From assembly GCA_030686995.1 (NCBI GenBank), contig CM060685.1, positions 128,799,823 through 128,863,822 on the forward strand: 64,000 nt of DNA. Reading direction: 5' to 3'. Shown here piece by piece: positions 1 through 14,488 of this stretch. Under the pieces are notes generated by a model that had not been told where the DNA came from, did not search any database, and saw only the letters and a list, made by a program, of their open reading frames with translations. The position numbers were made by a program, and so were the translations under genes. The DNA is from Artemisia argyi. Its lineage: Eukaryota > Streptophyta > Magnoliopsida > Asterales > Asteraceae. Positions within the stretch are counted from its first letter, which is position 1. Each line of letters starts with the position of its first letter.

Positions 1-1008
1 TCATACACTTGGTCTTCATATATCTCTTTTTTTCTCTTTGAACAAGTTCTTTTTTTATTTCCTTCTTTTTTGGCTCTGGATTCTTTTTGTTGTTATCATC
101 TTCCTCCCTTTCTGTTTCCATGTCTTCTACATCTTGTATATGTACTGCAAAAAAATATTAAAATTTTATCACATGTGATAAACCAATAACAAATACAAAT
201 AAAATCAAGTATCATATGTGATAAAGCATGTTATTTGAAAAAAAATATGAAATATCATATATGATAAAGCATTTAAAATATACCTTTTGCAGTTTGTCTT
301 TCTTTTGCGGATGACTTTAAGAACGGCAATGTTGTTATTACTTTTTCCACCTCATCTGTTTCGTTTGCTTTACCTTTATGTACATTTTTAAAACACACAT
401 GTTTAGTAATTATGTTCAAGTAGACCAATTAAGATACATTATCAGTTTTTTTTTGGAAGGCTTAACTGCATTGATAGCCTTCGGCAAAAGCCGAAGGCTA
501 TCAATGCAGTTAAGACAAGTGTTTTTTTTTCAATATCATACGTGATAAAATGCATTCAATATCAACTTAATCTATTTATAGGTGAATATTTTTGATATAT
601 CATATGTGATAAAATACAGACTAAGCAGCATCCTATGGCTTTTTCTATTCCAAAGTCGTAGTGTTTGTGTATGCCAAAGGCATTTACATATATGCCGCAT
701 CCTATGCCTTTGTGTATGCCAAATGTGTTTTCATTTAAGCCAAAGGCGTCTTCTGCGGCTTAGCCGCAGCCAACACCTTTGGCATTGCCGAAGGCGTCTT
801 CTGCGGCTTAGTTGCAGAAGATGCCTTCGGCATTTCCTTCTTCTGCGGTTTAGCCGCAGCCAATGCCTTCTTCTGCGGCTTAGCCACAACGAACGCCTTT
901 GGCATAGCCGAAGGCGTCTTCTGTGGCTTAGCCGCAGAAGATGCCTTCGGCTTTTCCTTCTTCTGCGGCTTAGCCGCATCTGACGCCTCGAGTAAATTCT
1001 TCTAATCT

Positions 1009-1044
<36 letters not shown>

Positions 1045-1343
1045 TTCAATATCCACTTATTTAGTATGTTAACTTTGAAAACCTAATTTCTAGTTACTTA
1101 TTTCTTCACAGAATCACAATAACTTGCATAAACATTCAATAATCAATGTAAATTCATAACATCTTCAGTATACTCTCTATGCATAGTACGCATCAATATT
1201 TAAAACATATATGATAGTAAGAGATAGTAAATTTGTTGTTTGAAATGTACAAGTATACCTTTAATCGGTTTTTTAACCGTATTTTTGTTCTTCTTTTTCT
1301 CCGTCATTTTCTGTGCTATATCATCTCCGCCGCTTTCCGCCAT
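1..1343 (-). CDS. Unidentified Lys/Ala/Pro-rich protein gene, 5' part (candidate, cut by window edge)
   Basis: I infer a multi-exon minus-strand gene from coding-like segments with splice signals. Exon 1 (1343-1259) starts with ATG (MAESGGDDIAQKM) and ends at an AAAG/GTATA donor in phase 1. A repeat exon (979 to about 737) encodes recurring AAKPQKK and KTPSAMPKA units after a TCAG acceptor, also phase 1. A third segment (about 385-284) encodes KGKANETDEVEKV and ends AAAAG/GTATA. A fourth begins at 144 after TTTTTTGCAG, joins in phase, and is acidic then Lys-rich up to the window edge. The donor of the repeat exon is unresolved; that frame reaches TAA near 737. The composition resembles nuclear or nucleolar Lys-rich proteins, or the low-complexity N-termini of transposon-derived plant proteins. 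No family is recognised and function is unknown. Confidence 0.42.
165..615. repeat. Dispersed palindromic motif TATCAYRYRTGATAAA, five copies
   Basis: Copies lie at 165-182 (an 18-bp perfect palindrome with TATCACATGTGATA at its core), 210-225, 253-268, 534-549 and 598-613. The first three are spaced exactly 43 bp apart. All fall in inferred non-coding (intron) sequence. They could be a degenerate tandem array or a binding-site cluster; the sequence alone does not decide. Confidence 0.75.
461..514. repeat. Perfect 25-bp inverted repeat with 4-nt loop
   Basis: Bases 461-485 are the exact reverse complement of 490-514, separated only by AAAA. The arm ends CTTCGGC/GCCGAAGG also occur in the 120-bp repeat array at 625-990, so the hairpin probably shares its origin. 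It lies in an inferred intron of the minus-strand gene. Confidence 0.9.
625..990. repeat. 120-bp tandem minisatellite built from hairpins
   Basis: Rows starting at 787 and 907 align base for base with a 120-bp period, and the pattern is traceable in weaker form down to about 625. Each unit contains a near-perfect inverted repeat of two 21-bp arms around TTA (787-831 and 907-951) plus smaller CTGCGGC-TTA-GCCGCAG hairpins. Read on the minus strand the array stays open for about 80 codons and encodes AAKPQKK-type repeats, so it may be a coding minisatellite. Confidence 0.8.
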
Positions 1344-2163
<820 letters not shown>

Positions 2164-2170
2164 TGAGAGT

Positions 2171-2987
2171 GAGTGAGGATCATGTGCGGATAACTTTTTT
2201 TAGTGCAGACGTACGGATTAATCTGGGCCGCCCATCCAGATCTGATCTTGACTTTTTGTAAAAAAATCAAAATCCAACGCAACCTTCACTTAATCAATTG
2301 ACCATTGAAACGATTTCTTTAATTTTTTTTTTAATTTTTTAGCGATCCTTACTATTGTTATCTTCTTTACTTTTTTTATTTTTTCAGATTTTTCTGAGCA
2401 CTTTTTTGTTTGGTGATTATGAGTGCTACCGTGATAATAAGGATATTATGAGTGCTACCATGATATTAACGATAATTTACTTAAAAAGTTAATTTGATAT
2501 TAGTAAAAAAAATTAATATCACTGTTTTTTTATTACGATATTAAAAAAAGTTACGGTGATATTAAAAAAAATTAACTTTGATATTAAAAAAGCATGATAG
2601 TTACGGTGATATTAACAATTTTTAATAAGAAAAAGTTTTTATGATATTAAAAAAGTTATTGTGATATTAAATTTTTTATTAAAAAAAAAAGTTTATGTGG
2701 TATCAAAATCATTTGCTAATATCACAATACCTTTAACGATAAAAATGATTTTTTTTGAAATTTTTTCAGCGATTTATAATTATTTGTTGTTCTCTTTATT
2801 TTTTTAATTTTTTCAGTTTTTTTTGAATTTTTTTCAATAAAAAAAGCTACTGTGATATTAACGATTTTTAAAAAAGTCGGGATATTTACGATAATGTCAC
2901 TCCGCTTTTTTCAGATGGTTGACTAGATGGAGGGCTGAGATTCGTCCGTACATCCACACTAAAATCCAAAAACGTACCGGATCCCTT

Positions 2988-2990
<3 letters not shown>
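2171..2990. mobile_element. MITE inserted within a (TA)n microsatellite (Micron-like)
   Basis: The left end (from about 2176, with GGATC, TTTTAGTG, GTACGGA and AATCT in order) matches the reverse complement of the right end (2915-2985) in the same word order over about 70 bp, giving imperfect terminal inverted repeats. Both sides are (TA)n, as in Micron MITEs of rice, which insert into TA microsatellites. The interior is AT-rich and made of many copies of TGATATTAA. No coding sequence is present. Family assignment is by analogy. Confidence 0.65.

Positions 2991-3071
<81 letters not shown>
2991..3071. repeat. (TA)n microsatellite
   Basis: An uninterrupted TA run directly abuts the right end of the preceding MITE. 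Confidence 0.95.
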
Positions 3072-3074
<3 letters not shown>

Positions 3075-3233
3075 TGTTTAGCATCAGATGTGTTATTTGA
3101 TAAGTTTTAGACAATAAATACTCAAATATACATGATCAAAGTTACAAACTAATAACAAAAGATTTATAAACTTAGAAAGTGTTATATTTGTATTGAGAAA
3201 TTTTTTAATGGGTTATGTATGTATATAAATATA

Positions 3234-3493
3234 GAGTAAATTACACCGTTCGTTCTTATGGTTTGCGTTGACTGGCGTTGTTAGTCTCTTGACCAAAAAA
3301 ACTGCACCGTTCGTCCTTAACGGGCAAACGTTTGGCGTCGTTAGTCCCTCCCCCACTAACGCTTATTAAGTGTTGTTACACCTGAAGTCCCATGAGGGTA
3401 TACTAGTCATTTCGCAAACCAAATGGACTTATGGTGCAAAAGGACGCACGGTGCAATTTTTGCTTTTTTTTTGTTTTGTTTTGTTTTTTTTTG

Positions 3494-3524
<31 letters not shown>

Positions 3525-3587
3525 TTTTTTTTTTTTTTTTTTGTTTTTTTAATACGTTCGTAAGTTCCGTTTTAATAAGTTTCGTCT

Positions 3588-3627
<40 letters not shown>

Positions 3628-4967
3628 TGTTCGTTTTTTTCGTTTTCGTCTTTTTTTTTACGTTTTCCTTTGTTTTTTTACGTTTTCATCCGTTTTTTTC
3701 GTTTTCGTCTGTTTTTTACCTTTTCGTCCGTTTTTTTTCGTTTTCGTCTGTTTTTTTTACGTTTACGTCCGTTTTTTACGTTTTTGTCCGTTGTTCTAAC
3801 GTTTTCATACGCTTTCGTCCATTTTTTTACGTTTTGATCTATCCTTAACCGTTTTTTTTGGTTTCGTCTGTATTTTTACGTTTTCCTTCGTTTTTTACGT
3901 TTTCGTCTGTTTTTTACGTTTCGTTCGTTTTTTTTACATTCTCATCCTTTTTTTTTGTTTTTGTCTGTTATTTTTACGTTTTCGCCCATTCTTTTACGTT
4001 TTTGTCTTTTGTTCTAATGTTTTCATACGTTTTCGTTCATTTTTTACATTTTCATACGTTTTTATCTATTCTTATCCATTTTTATACGTTTTCACAACAT
4101 GGGTATATCAAGTAATAACCAAAAAACATCAAATTTCAAAAAATAGAAAGAATAAAAAAACATCAAATTTCAAATAATAACAAAAAAAAAACGGATGAGA
4201 ATGTAAAAAACGAAACGTAAACGTAAAAAAACAGACGAAAACGAAAAAAACAGACAAAAATGTAAAAAAAAACAGACGAAAACAAAAAAAACGAATGAAA
4301 ACGTAAAAAAACAGAGGAAAACATGAAAATACAGATGAAACCGAAAAAAACGGTTAAGAATGGATAAAAACGTAAAAAAAATAGACAAAAGCGTATGAAA
4401 ACGTTAGAACAACGGACAAAAACGTAAAAAAACAGACGTAAACGTAAAAAAACAGACTAAAACGTAAAAAAACCGAAAACAAAAAAAATGGATGAAAACG
4501 TAAAAAAACGGAGGAAAACGTAAAAAAAAAGAGACGAAAACAAAAAAAAGGACAAAAACGAAAAAACAGACGAAAACATAAAAAACAGACGAAAACATAA
4601 AAAAGCGGACGAAAATGAAAAAAACGGATGAAAACGTAAAAAAACATAGGAAAACGTAAAAAATAGAGGCGAAAACGAAACAAAACGGACAAAAACGTAA
4701 AAAAACAGACGAAAACGTATTAAAACGGAACTTACGAATGTATTAAAAGAAAAAAAATTGCTCCGTTCGTCCTTTTGATTTGTTTGCGAAATGACTAGTA
4801 CACCCTCATGGGACTTCAGGGGTAACAACACTTAACAAGCATTAGTGAGGGAGGGACTAACGACGCCAAACGTTTACCCGTTAAGGACGAACGGTGCATT
4901 TTTTTTGGTTAAGGGACTAACGACACCAGTCAACGCAAACCACAAAGACGAACGGTGTAATTTACTC
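3234..4967. mobile_element. Foldback MULE-type element, non-autonomous
   Basis: The element starts GAGTAAATTACACCGTTCG and ends with its reverse complement. Flanking 9-bp direct repeats ATAAATATA (3225-3233 and 4968-4976) are the target-site duplication expected of Mutator-superfamily elements. Near-identical terminal inverted repeats run about 215 bp (3234-3450 and 4750-4967). The interior continues the symmetry. The left half is almost all pyrimidine on the plus strand (repeats of GTTTTCGTCTGTTTTTTACG type, 3460-4090). The right half is the complementary purine-rich array (4180-4745). The whole 1.73 kb could therefore fold into one long imperfect hairpin. No transposase is encoded; open frames inside are low-complexity Phe/Val strings and are not genes. 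Confidence 0.88.
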
Positions 4968-4976
4968 ATAAATATA

Positions 4977-5560
4977 TGAAGAAATATATATGTCTAGAAG
5001 TTCGGTTTTTGGTTCGGTTATTTACGTTTTGCCAAAACCGAATACTTAATTCAGTTCAGTTTGGTTTTCAACTGAAAATTTGTTTAATAATTTCGGTTAT
5101 TCTTCAGATGTTATCATTTTTGTAGGTTCTCAAGTATGCTAAATTATATCTAAAGCGCTTATGCCGATTACAAGGCAAACTGAACGTTACTCGCGTTGTT
5201 TGCTTATAGTTGTGAGTAAGACTTGAGAACCATTCTAAGATACAATTGTACCCCCCATTTATTAGGTCAAAGTATTTTGTAAAGGAAACATGTTTTAATG
5301 TATGAGTCAAAAGTGAACCTAGTGACATTTTTTTTAAGGTGCGTTTGGTGTGCAGGTTTCTGGCTGTTGGATTGGATTCACTCCTCTAGTTAAATGTTTG
5401 GTATTAGGGTTTTGACACTACAATGAATAATCATTAAAAAAACATATTCCACAAAGAGTTGGTAGGTTTTGTGTTGATTCCTTTCTCTTTCACACATTAC
5501 ATGTCACTCTTAGGGGGTGTTTGTTATTGCGTTTGGAGCCTGCTTTTCTACTTAGTGTTT
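4977..5560. other. Intergenic sequence with possible coding remnant
   Basis: A minus-strand frame at 5328-5104 (74 residues, ending RYNLAYLRTYKNDNI) looks more protein-like than its surroundings but matches no family I recognise and has no clear splice context. The motif GGGGGTGTTTGTTATTG near 5514 resembles a hAT/PIF MITE end, but I found no partner end. Confidence 0.3.
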
Positions 5561-6295
5561 GTAGCAACTCACTAAGTTCCCCACTAGTTTCCCCTAGGTT
5601 ATCTATGCCCCACTAGCTCTATCTAGGCCCCACTAGCTTGATCTAGGTTATCTATGCCTATGCTTACATAATCCCATTTTCCCGAATAAAATTTTTGCTT
5701 TATTACATCCCTATTGCTTACATGACCCCTAGACATGCTCACGTATCCACCAATGCCAAACACTACTATGTTTACATTATGTAAACATCCCATTATGTCA
5801 AGTATCGGTTCTAAATGTCATTTTACTAAGTAATCTATCACTCTAGTATACTATATCTATCACAAACCCTAAACAAACCCTAATCAAGCCCTAAGTGTTT
5901 ACGGTTATTTTCAAAACCCTAATTTCTTGTCTAAAATTGCTTGGAAGTGTTCAAGGCTTATGTGTAAGTTACATTAGCAACTTTAGGATATCTTAGCTTC
6001 CCTAAACTTTAGTACAATTCCTTAGAATCTAAGTACAAGTCCTTGAAGCACAAAACCCAAAATAGGTCTTATAGGTCCTGAAACTAGGTTAAACCTTCCC
6101 GAATCTTTAGTACAAGTTACCACCACTTATTATAAGTCTCCTAAGTCCTAATCCTAGTCACTAAGCAGTCATAGGACCCTAATCTAGGCACTAAACCTTA
6201 AGCTAGACCCTAATCACTCACTAAGCTAGATTAAGCCTAAACTAAACCTAAACTAGTTCTAACCTAAACCTAAGCACCTCAAGCACCTAAACCTA
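5561..6295. mobile_element. Left remnant of an older LTR element split by the younger insertion
   Basis: The sequence abuts the TSD ACCTA (6291-6295). Its C-rich CCTAA-type text continues in the same style after the other TSD copy at 17941, so the two flanks were one element before insertion. Homology of the right flank (19020-19900) to the younger LTR identifies the family. The outer boundary here is not clear. Confidence 0.5.
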
Positions 6296-9810
<3,515 letters not shown>

Positions 9811-9826
9811 GTCTCCACCCCATATG
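9811..9826 (-). promoter_or_regulatory. Polypurine tract of the LTR element
   Basis: On the minus strand the bases before the 3' LTR read ATATGGGGTGGAGAC, a purine-rich run directly abutting TGTAACA, as expected for the plus-strand primer. Confidence 0.7.
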
Positions 9827-9844
9827 TGAGCTCCGTCCCGGAGA

Positions 9845-11390
9845 TCAATTTGCTTTGGGAGTAGAAACTTTGTTGGTAAAAAGATGTCGGTATTTCTTAC
9901 GTATCTGGTCCTCTTGTTCCCACGTGTATTCAGGACCACGTCGTGAGTTCCAACGAACTTTGACAATTGGAATACGGCTTTGCTTGAGTTGTTTGACCTC
10001 TTGGTCCATGATTTCTACGGGTTCCTCGATATATTGAAGATCGTTATTGAGTTGAATTTCATCGAGTGGAATCACGAGTGATTCATCTGACAAGCATTTC
10101 TTTAGGTTAGATACATGGAAAGTGGGGTGTACACTACTGAGTTCTGATGGAAGCTCAAGTCTGTACGCCACAGGGCCAACCCTGGATAGGATTTTGAATG
10201 GTCCGATGTATCTTGGGTTTAGTTTTCCTCGTTTACCGAATCGTATCAAGCCTTTCCAAGGCGATACCTTTAGCATAACCCTGTCTCCGACTTGGAATTC
10301 TAGGGGTCTGCGTCGTGTGTCGGCATAACTTTTCTGTCGATCTCTTGCGGCTTGTAGTCGACTTCTGATTTGTACAATCTTATCCGTTGTTTCACGGATG
10401 AGTTCTGGACCAGTGAGTTGAACGTCTCCTACTTCAGCTCAACAAGCAGGTGAACGACACTTTCGACAGCAAAGTGCTTCAAATGGAGCTGCTTTAATAC
10501 TTGTATGATAGCTGTAGGAAAATTCGACTAATGGTAGATGAGTATCCCATCCTTTTCCAAAGTCTATTATACAAGCTCGAAGCATGTGTTCAAGTGTTTG
10601 AATGTTTCGTTCACTCTGACCATCGGTCTGAGGATGATACGATGTACTCATGTCTAGATTTGTTCCAAAGGCGTCCTGGAGTGACTGCCAGAAATTGGAA
10701 GTAAATCTACTATCTCGGTCCGATATGATGGATATCGGTGTACCATGTCTTGAGACTATTTCTTTGACGTACAGTCGAGTAAGTTGTTCCATTTTGTAAG
10801 TCTCTTTGATTGGTATAAAGTGTGCAGATTTTGTGAGATGATCAACTATGACCCAGATGGAGTCATAACCGCTTGATGTCTTTGGGAGCTTGGTAATGAA
10901 GTCCATAGTAACTCTTTCCCATTTCCACATAGGAATCTCTGTTTGTTGCAATGGACCGGATGGTTTTTGATGTTCGGCTTTTACATTAGAGCATGTAAGA
11001 TATTTGCTAACGTATGTTGCAATATCGGCTTTCATGTTTGGCCACCAATAGAGTAGTTTAAGATCATGATACATCTTATCAGATCTTGGATGTATGGAAT
11101 ATTTGGACTTGTGAGGTTCATGCATGATCAAGTCTCGTAGGCCACCATAAAAGGGTAACCAACTTCGACCTTGGAAGCATAGAGTTCCATCTGAACGGGT
11201 TTCAAATTTCTTCTGTATCATGCTATCCAACTTTTCCTTTTGGATGTCTTCTTTCACTGCCTCAGCTTGAACGTGAAGGATTTGAGCAGGAAAGTTTGAA
11301 TTTATGGTTAAAACTAAGGCTCGGACTCGTAGTGGTTTAACCCGTTCCTTCCGGCTCAGGGTATGGCGTAGGATGAGGTTTACTTTTATG
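9845..11390 (-). pseudogene. Integrase plus C-terminal (chromodomain-like) part of pol
   Basis: Reading resumes around 11390 with a degraded tail of RNase H/linker ([15 protein letters not shown]) and continues into integrase. The zinc-binding region is present but one cysteine of the CxxC pair reads Tyr ([12 protein letters not shown]). The catalytic D, D, E residues lie in [14 protein letters not shown] and [12 protein letters not shown] at 10441-10439 replaces an expected Trp after KCRSPAC. The same frame then continues without a shift through [16 protein letters not shown] to MLKVSPWKG and RYIGPFKI, ending with a chromodomain-like [10 protein letters not shown] segment at 9845. The protein would join retroviral cDNA to host DNA. 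The nonsense codon and lost upstream domains make it non-functional here. Confidence 0.88.
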
Positions 11391-12140
11391 TAGGAAAGGT
11401 AGAGTAAGAGTGATTAATTGTCGTACTCTATCGGATGAATACTTCATGAATTTCACACGAAATTTGTCTTAAGATTATAAGTGAGAAGTTCGTTTCTAAG
11501 AAAACATACAGGTGACTGCTCCCAGCATAACATGATCCCTCCTGAATTAGACATAGGTGATCAGGCTATGTATAATTTAGGATCGATAATGTGATGTTCT
11601 GTTTAGTTACGTAGTATTGTGTTTCCTAAAAGTTTTAGATGGTATTCAATTTTGTAAAGCTGATGAGAGTGCTTGTGGTGTAACTAAGGATGATTTGAGC
11701 TTTAAAAGTGCATCAAGATCAGAAAGTGTGCTTGTGGGATTAAGGGTTGTAAAGATGATGATGGTGAGAAGGTTAAGAAGGTTTGTGTTCTTCATTTTGG
11801 TATGTTGAGATTTAGTAGTTTGTGATGAAAGTTGGAAATGAAGGCATGATATTGATTTATAGGGTGGTATCAACAAAGTGATAACAAAAATAGCTTGAAG
11901 TAAAGTTTGTTGAATGGTTTATAAGATAACTGGGTAAATCTTATAGAATGGTAATAGTCTACTAAACAATCAAATTGGTTTGGAGATAGAAAGTACAATA
12001 GATGAGAATTATCACAAAGAGTTGTTTATTGAATAGTAAATATTCTGAAGTCATAAAACTCGCATTACTAGGGATGACATACACGTAGTACAACATAGTG
12101 CATAAATAAATATGACTGATAAGTTCTAAACTTCATTGTT
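11391..12140 (-). other. Non-retroviral segment replacing protease, RT and RNase H
   Basis: About 750 bp lie between the end of the gag/linker frame (stop near 12138) and the first integrase-linked residues. A Ty3/Gypsy element normally has over 2 kb of protease, RT and RNase H here, and I see none of their motifs (no YxDD, no protease DTG/DSG). The segment instead holds the LRR-receptor-like fragment below. Confidence 0.7.
11646..11795 (-). pseudogene. Captured N-terminus of an LRR receptor-like protein
   Basis: From ATG at 11795 the frame encodes a signal-peptide-like stretch (MKNTNLLNLLTIIIFTTL). It is followed by SDLDALLKLKSSL, the hallmark of the LRR N-terminal cap in plant LRR receptor kinases of CLAVATA1 type. 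It ends with TGA at 11648-11646 where the family usually has Trp (ALQN then stop), and reads on for a few codons before further stops. No LRRs or kinase follow. It lies in the retrotransposon's coding orientation, so I read it as a host gene fragment picked up by the element. The exact parent family is uncertain. Confidence 0.55.
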
Positions 12141-12309
12141 CTGCAGTGTTGTTGAGATTCTGATAAGCTTCTTCTCCTCTTATCATATATGCTCTCCCCT
12201 GGTTGTCTTCAACTTGTTGGCTTTGGCTTTTAGGGACATCTGTTCCTGTAATGACCACTTTCTCCACACCCGAAGCATATAACTATTGGTTGTGTGTTGC
12301 TATCGGTAG

Positions 12310-13434
12310 CTACAGTCTTGGCTCTACAATCTGGGCAAGGTGTCCAGTGTTTTGACAGTTGCGACACTTAGCCGGGCAAGGACCAGAGTGATGGAATTTA
12401 CACTTATTGCATAGTGGAGCATTCCCGGTATACCCTGTGCTTCTAGTTGGTGCAGCCACATAAGCCGTTGCAGCCTCTTGTCTTTTGTTTTGCTGGTTAT
12501 GATGGTTGTTTTTGTTGTTGTTGTTGTTGTTACTTCCATGGTTACCATCCCATGGTCGCTTGTTGTTGTTGGTTCTATTGTCATTGTTGTTGGAGTTGTT
12601 GAAGTTTTGTCTTTGGGTTTCCGCTGTCTGCACCACCTGATCCATGAGGTTGCGAGACATCCGCATAGCCTCATCAAGTGTTTTGGGACTAGACGTAATC
12701 ATGTTCCCTTGTATGCTTGGTGGGAGTCCCCAGATATACTCTTCCAACAGTTTCTCATTTGTCGAAACCATCGTTGGGCATAGTATCCTCAATTCATGGA
12801 ATCGGCGGTTGTAACTCAGGATGTCGGTTCCTTTAACAACATGGTTCCAGAATTCTACTTCTGGATGACAACATGGTTCCTTTAACGGCATTTCACTGTG
12901 AGGGCAATACTCTTTCTTCATGTTATCCCCAGAAAGCTTATAATCATTTTGGATGTCCATTGGTTGAGATACTAAATTCCACCATGATAATGCTTCATCC
13001 AATAGTGGACCGGTTGCATATTGAACTTTCTCATTCTCGGTGCATTTGTTGATCAATACTACTAACTCCGTTTTTTCAAACCAGGGGTTAAAATTTACAA
13101 CTCCATTAGTACCTTTGTAATTGGTGGGTTGGCAATTTAAATAACCCTTGAATGTGCAGCTCTTATATACCGGATCAATATTTATTACTGGAGGACCGGC
13201 TGGGTTTGGTCCTCTAGTATTGATGGTAGTTGCAGCAATTCGAACAGCTTCAGCAGTTTTAGTAGTTTCAGCAGTTCTTGCAGTTTTAACAGTTCTAGTA
13301 GCTTTAACGGCTTTTGCTGCCTTTGTAGCTATGGCTGCTTGTTCAGTTGCTATTGCTGCATTTACACTATCTTTAACTAGTTTGCGAATAGCAGCTTGAG
13401 TCATTGCTGGTGGTGTCTTCTTCGTTGGCGCCAT
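12310..13434 (-). pseudogene. gag, frameshifted in the zinc knuckle
   Basis: The likely start is ATG at 13434 (MAPTKKTPPAMTQ), not the upstream in-frame Met. An Ala/Lys/Thr-rich N-terminus is followed by the retrotransposon gag core (residues about 75-240: FKGYLNCQPTNYKG, WWNLVSQ, YNRRFHELRILCP, GLPPSIQGN). An Asn-rich linker and zinc-knuckle cysteines (CNKCKFHHSGPC, CRNCQNTGHLAQ) complete it. At about 12331 one base seems lost. The downstream continuation with the expected D-C and a second knuckle CFGCGESGHYRNRCP is in another frame, and the reading frame ends at 12310 instead. Gag packages element RNA in the cytoplasm. This copy would lack a normal nucleocapsid end. Confidence 0.85.
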
Positions 13435-13758
13435 GATTCTATTATATAAAAGGTATGTCATGAGTAGAGAGTTGTGAAATAAGCATGATTTTTGATGGGA
13501 AATGATAGAATAATCATGTTGAAGATTTAAAGGCATAACACATGATAGTATAAAACAAGAGTTTTATTCATACAACGTTGGTTGATTTACAAAATCGAAA
13601 CTTATTACAAGCTTCTTCAAAATTTACTAACTGATACTTTCAGTTTAGTAATTACAACGTTTTTACTATCGCTAGTTATTACATGGATTTCATAACATTT
13701 ACTAACTGAGTCTAATCAGTATAGTAGTACAAAAGATAACTAGTATCATCACACTAGT

Positions 13759-14274
13759 CTATTGCGGGTTAGAAGGTCCGAGCACCTCTGATTGATCGGC
13801 AACTTCTTGGTTTAGTGTGTCATAGGGGTACGAGTCAATGAAGTTTGAGAAGCTGTAGTTTTCATGTTGACTTTCTTGTTGGATCAATGGTGGTCGAGGT
13901 ATGATCCATAATGAGTGATCCAAATCATCACATGTAGGGATATCAAAGGGAAGTGATAGCGGTGGTGGTAATGGCTCTAGTACATATTCATACTCATTAT
14001 CCTCCTCGGAGTCTGCCTCAACCCAATTTTGTTCAAAATAATTAGAAATATTCATCGCAAAATTAGTTGGCATTGGTTCATCCTCTTCTTCGTCGGTTGA
14101 ATCTTCGAAAGGTTCTTCTTCGTCATCAGAAGCGAAGGCATTTACGAAGTCAAATCCGAACTCGGGTGAGGGTGGTAAGACTTGGAAGTTATTAGGTAGA
14201 GTGGGCACATAATCGGAAGAAGTGGGTACGCACATGATTTCTATGGGAAAAATTACAATGTTAAAACAATTCAA
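13759..14274 (-). CDS. Acidic accessory ORF between 5' LTR and gag
   Basis: A 171-codon open frame in the same orientation as gag, lying between the primer binding site and gag. It is strongly acidic (runs such as DDEEEPFEDSTDEEEDEP) and Pro-rich, with no cysteine motif or recognisable domain. A more natural start may be the Met before CVPTSSDYVPT. It is separate from gag by about 320 bp. Ty3/Gypsy elements sometimes carry additional ORFs, and this could be one or a captured fragment. I cannot assign a function. Confidence 0.5.
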   Translation of the reverse strand: MNCFNIVIFPIEIMCVPTSSDYVPTLPNNFQVLPPSPEFGFDFVNAFASDDEEEPFEDSTDEEEDEPMPTNFAMNISNYFEQNWVEADSEEDNEYEYVLEPLPPPLSLPFDIPTCDDLDHSLWIIPRPPLIQQESQHENYSFSNFIDSYPYDTLNQEVADQSEVLGPSNPQ

Positions 14275-14472
14275 TGTTTATGGGAAGTGCTCAAAATATG
14301 GCAAGCATATATATAGCAATATACTAATATGTTTATGTAGCATAACATGCATAATAAGTCCATAATCGTCTGGAGGATGGAAGACACGGAGAGTGGAAGG
14401 CTATAAAAATGTTTTTGCTTGTAGATGTAGTTATAGTTTAGGTCTCAATTAGACCCGTTTCTCTATAACCAT

Positions 14473-14485
14473 GGCTCTGATACCA
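14473..14485 (-). other. Primer binding site for initiator Met tRNA
   Basis: The minus strand reads TGGTATCAGAGCC three bases inside the 5' LTR, complementary to the 3' end of plant initiator tRNA-Met including CCA. This fixes the element's orientation. Confidence 0.92.
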
Positions 14486-14488
14486 ATC

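Noticed and set aside
461..514. Possible microRNA precursor
   Set aside because: A perfect 25-bp stem with a 4-base loop is too short for a plant precursor and lacks the bulges normally seen.
625..990. CRISPR-like array
   Set aside because: The units are contiguous tandem copies with no unique spacers, and the window is plant nuclear DNA.
3370..4831. Phe/Val-rich open frames on both strands
   Set aside because: They lie in the pyrimidine and purine arms of the foldback element and follow base composition only.
9845..11390. Two separate genes for integrase and a chromodomain protein
   Set aside because: Both pieces are in one frame, and typical family residues continue through the TGA at 10439, so it is one broken reading frame.
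12478..13399. Plus-strand Val/Ala-rich frames opposite gag
   Set aside because: Antisense shadows of Asn- and Ala-rich gag codons.
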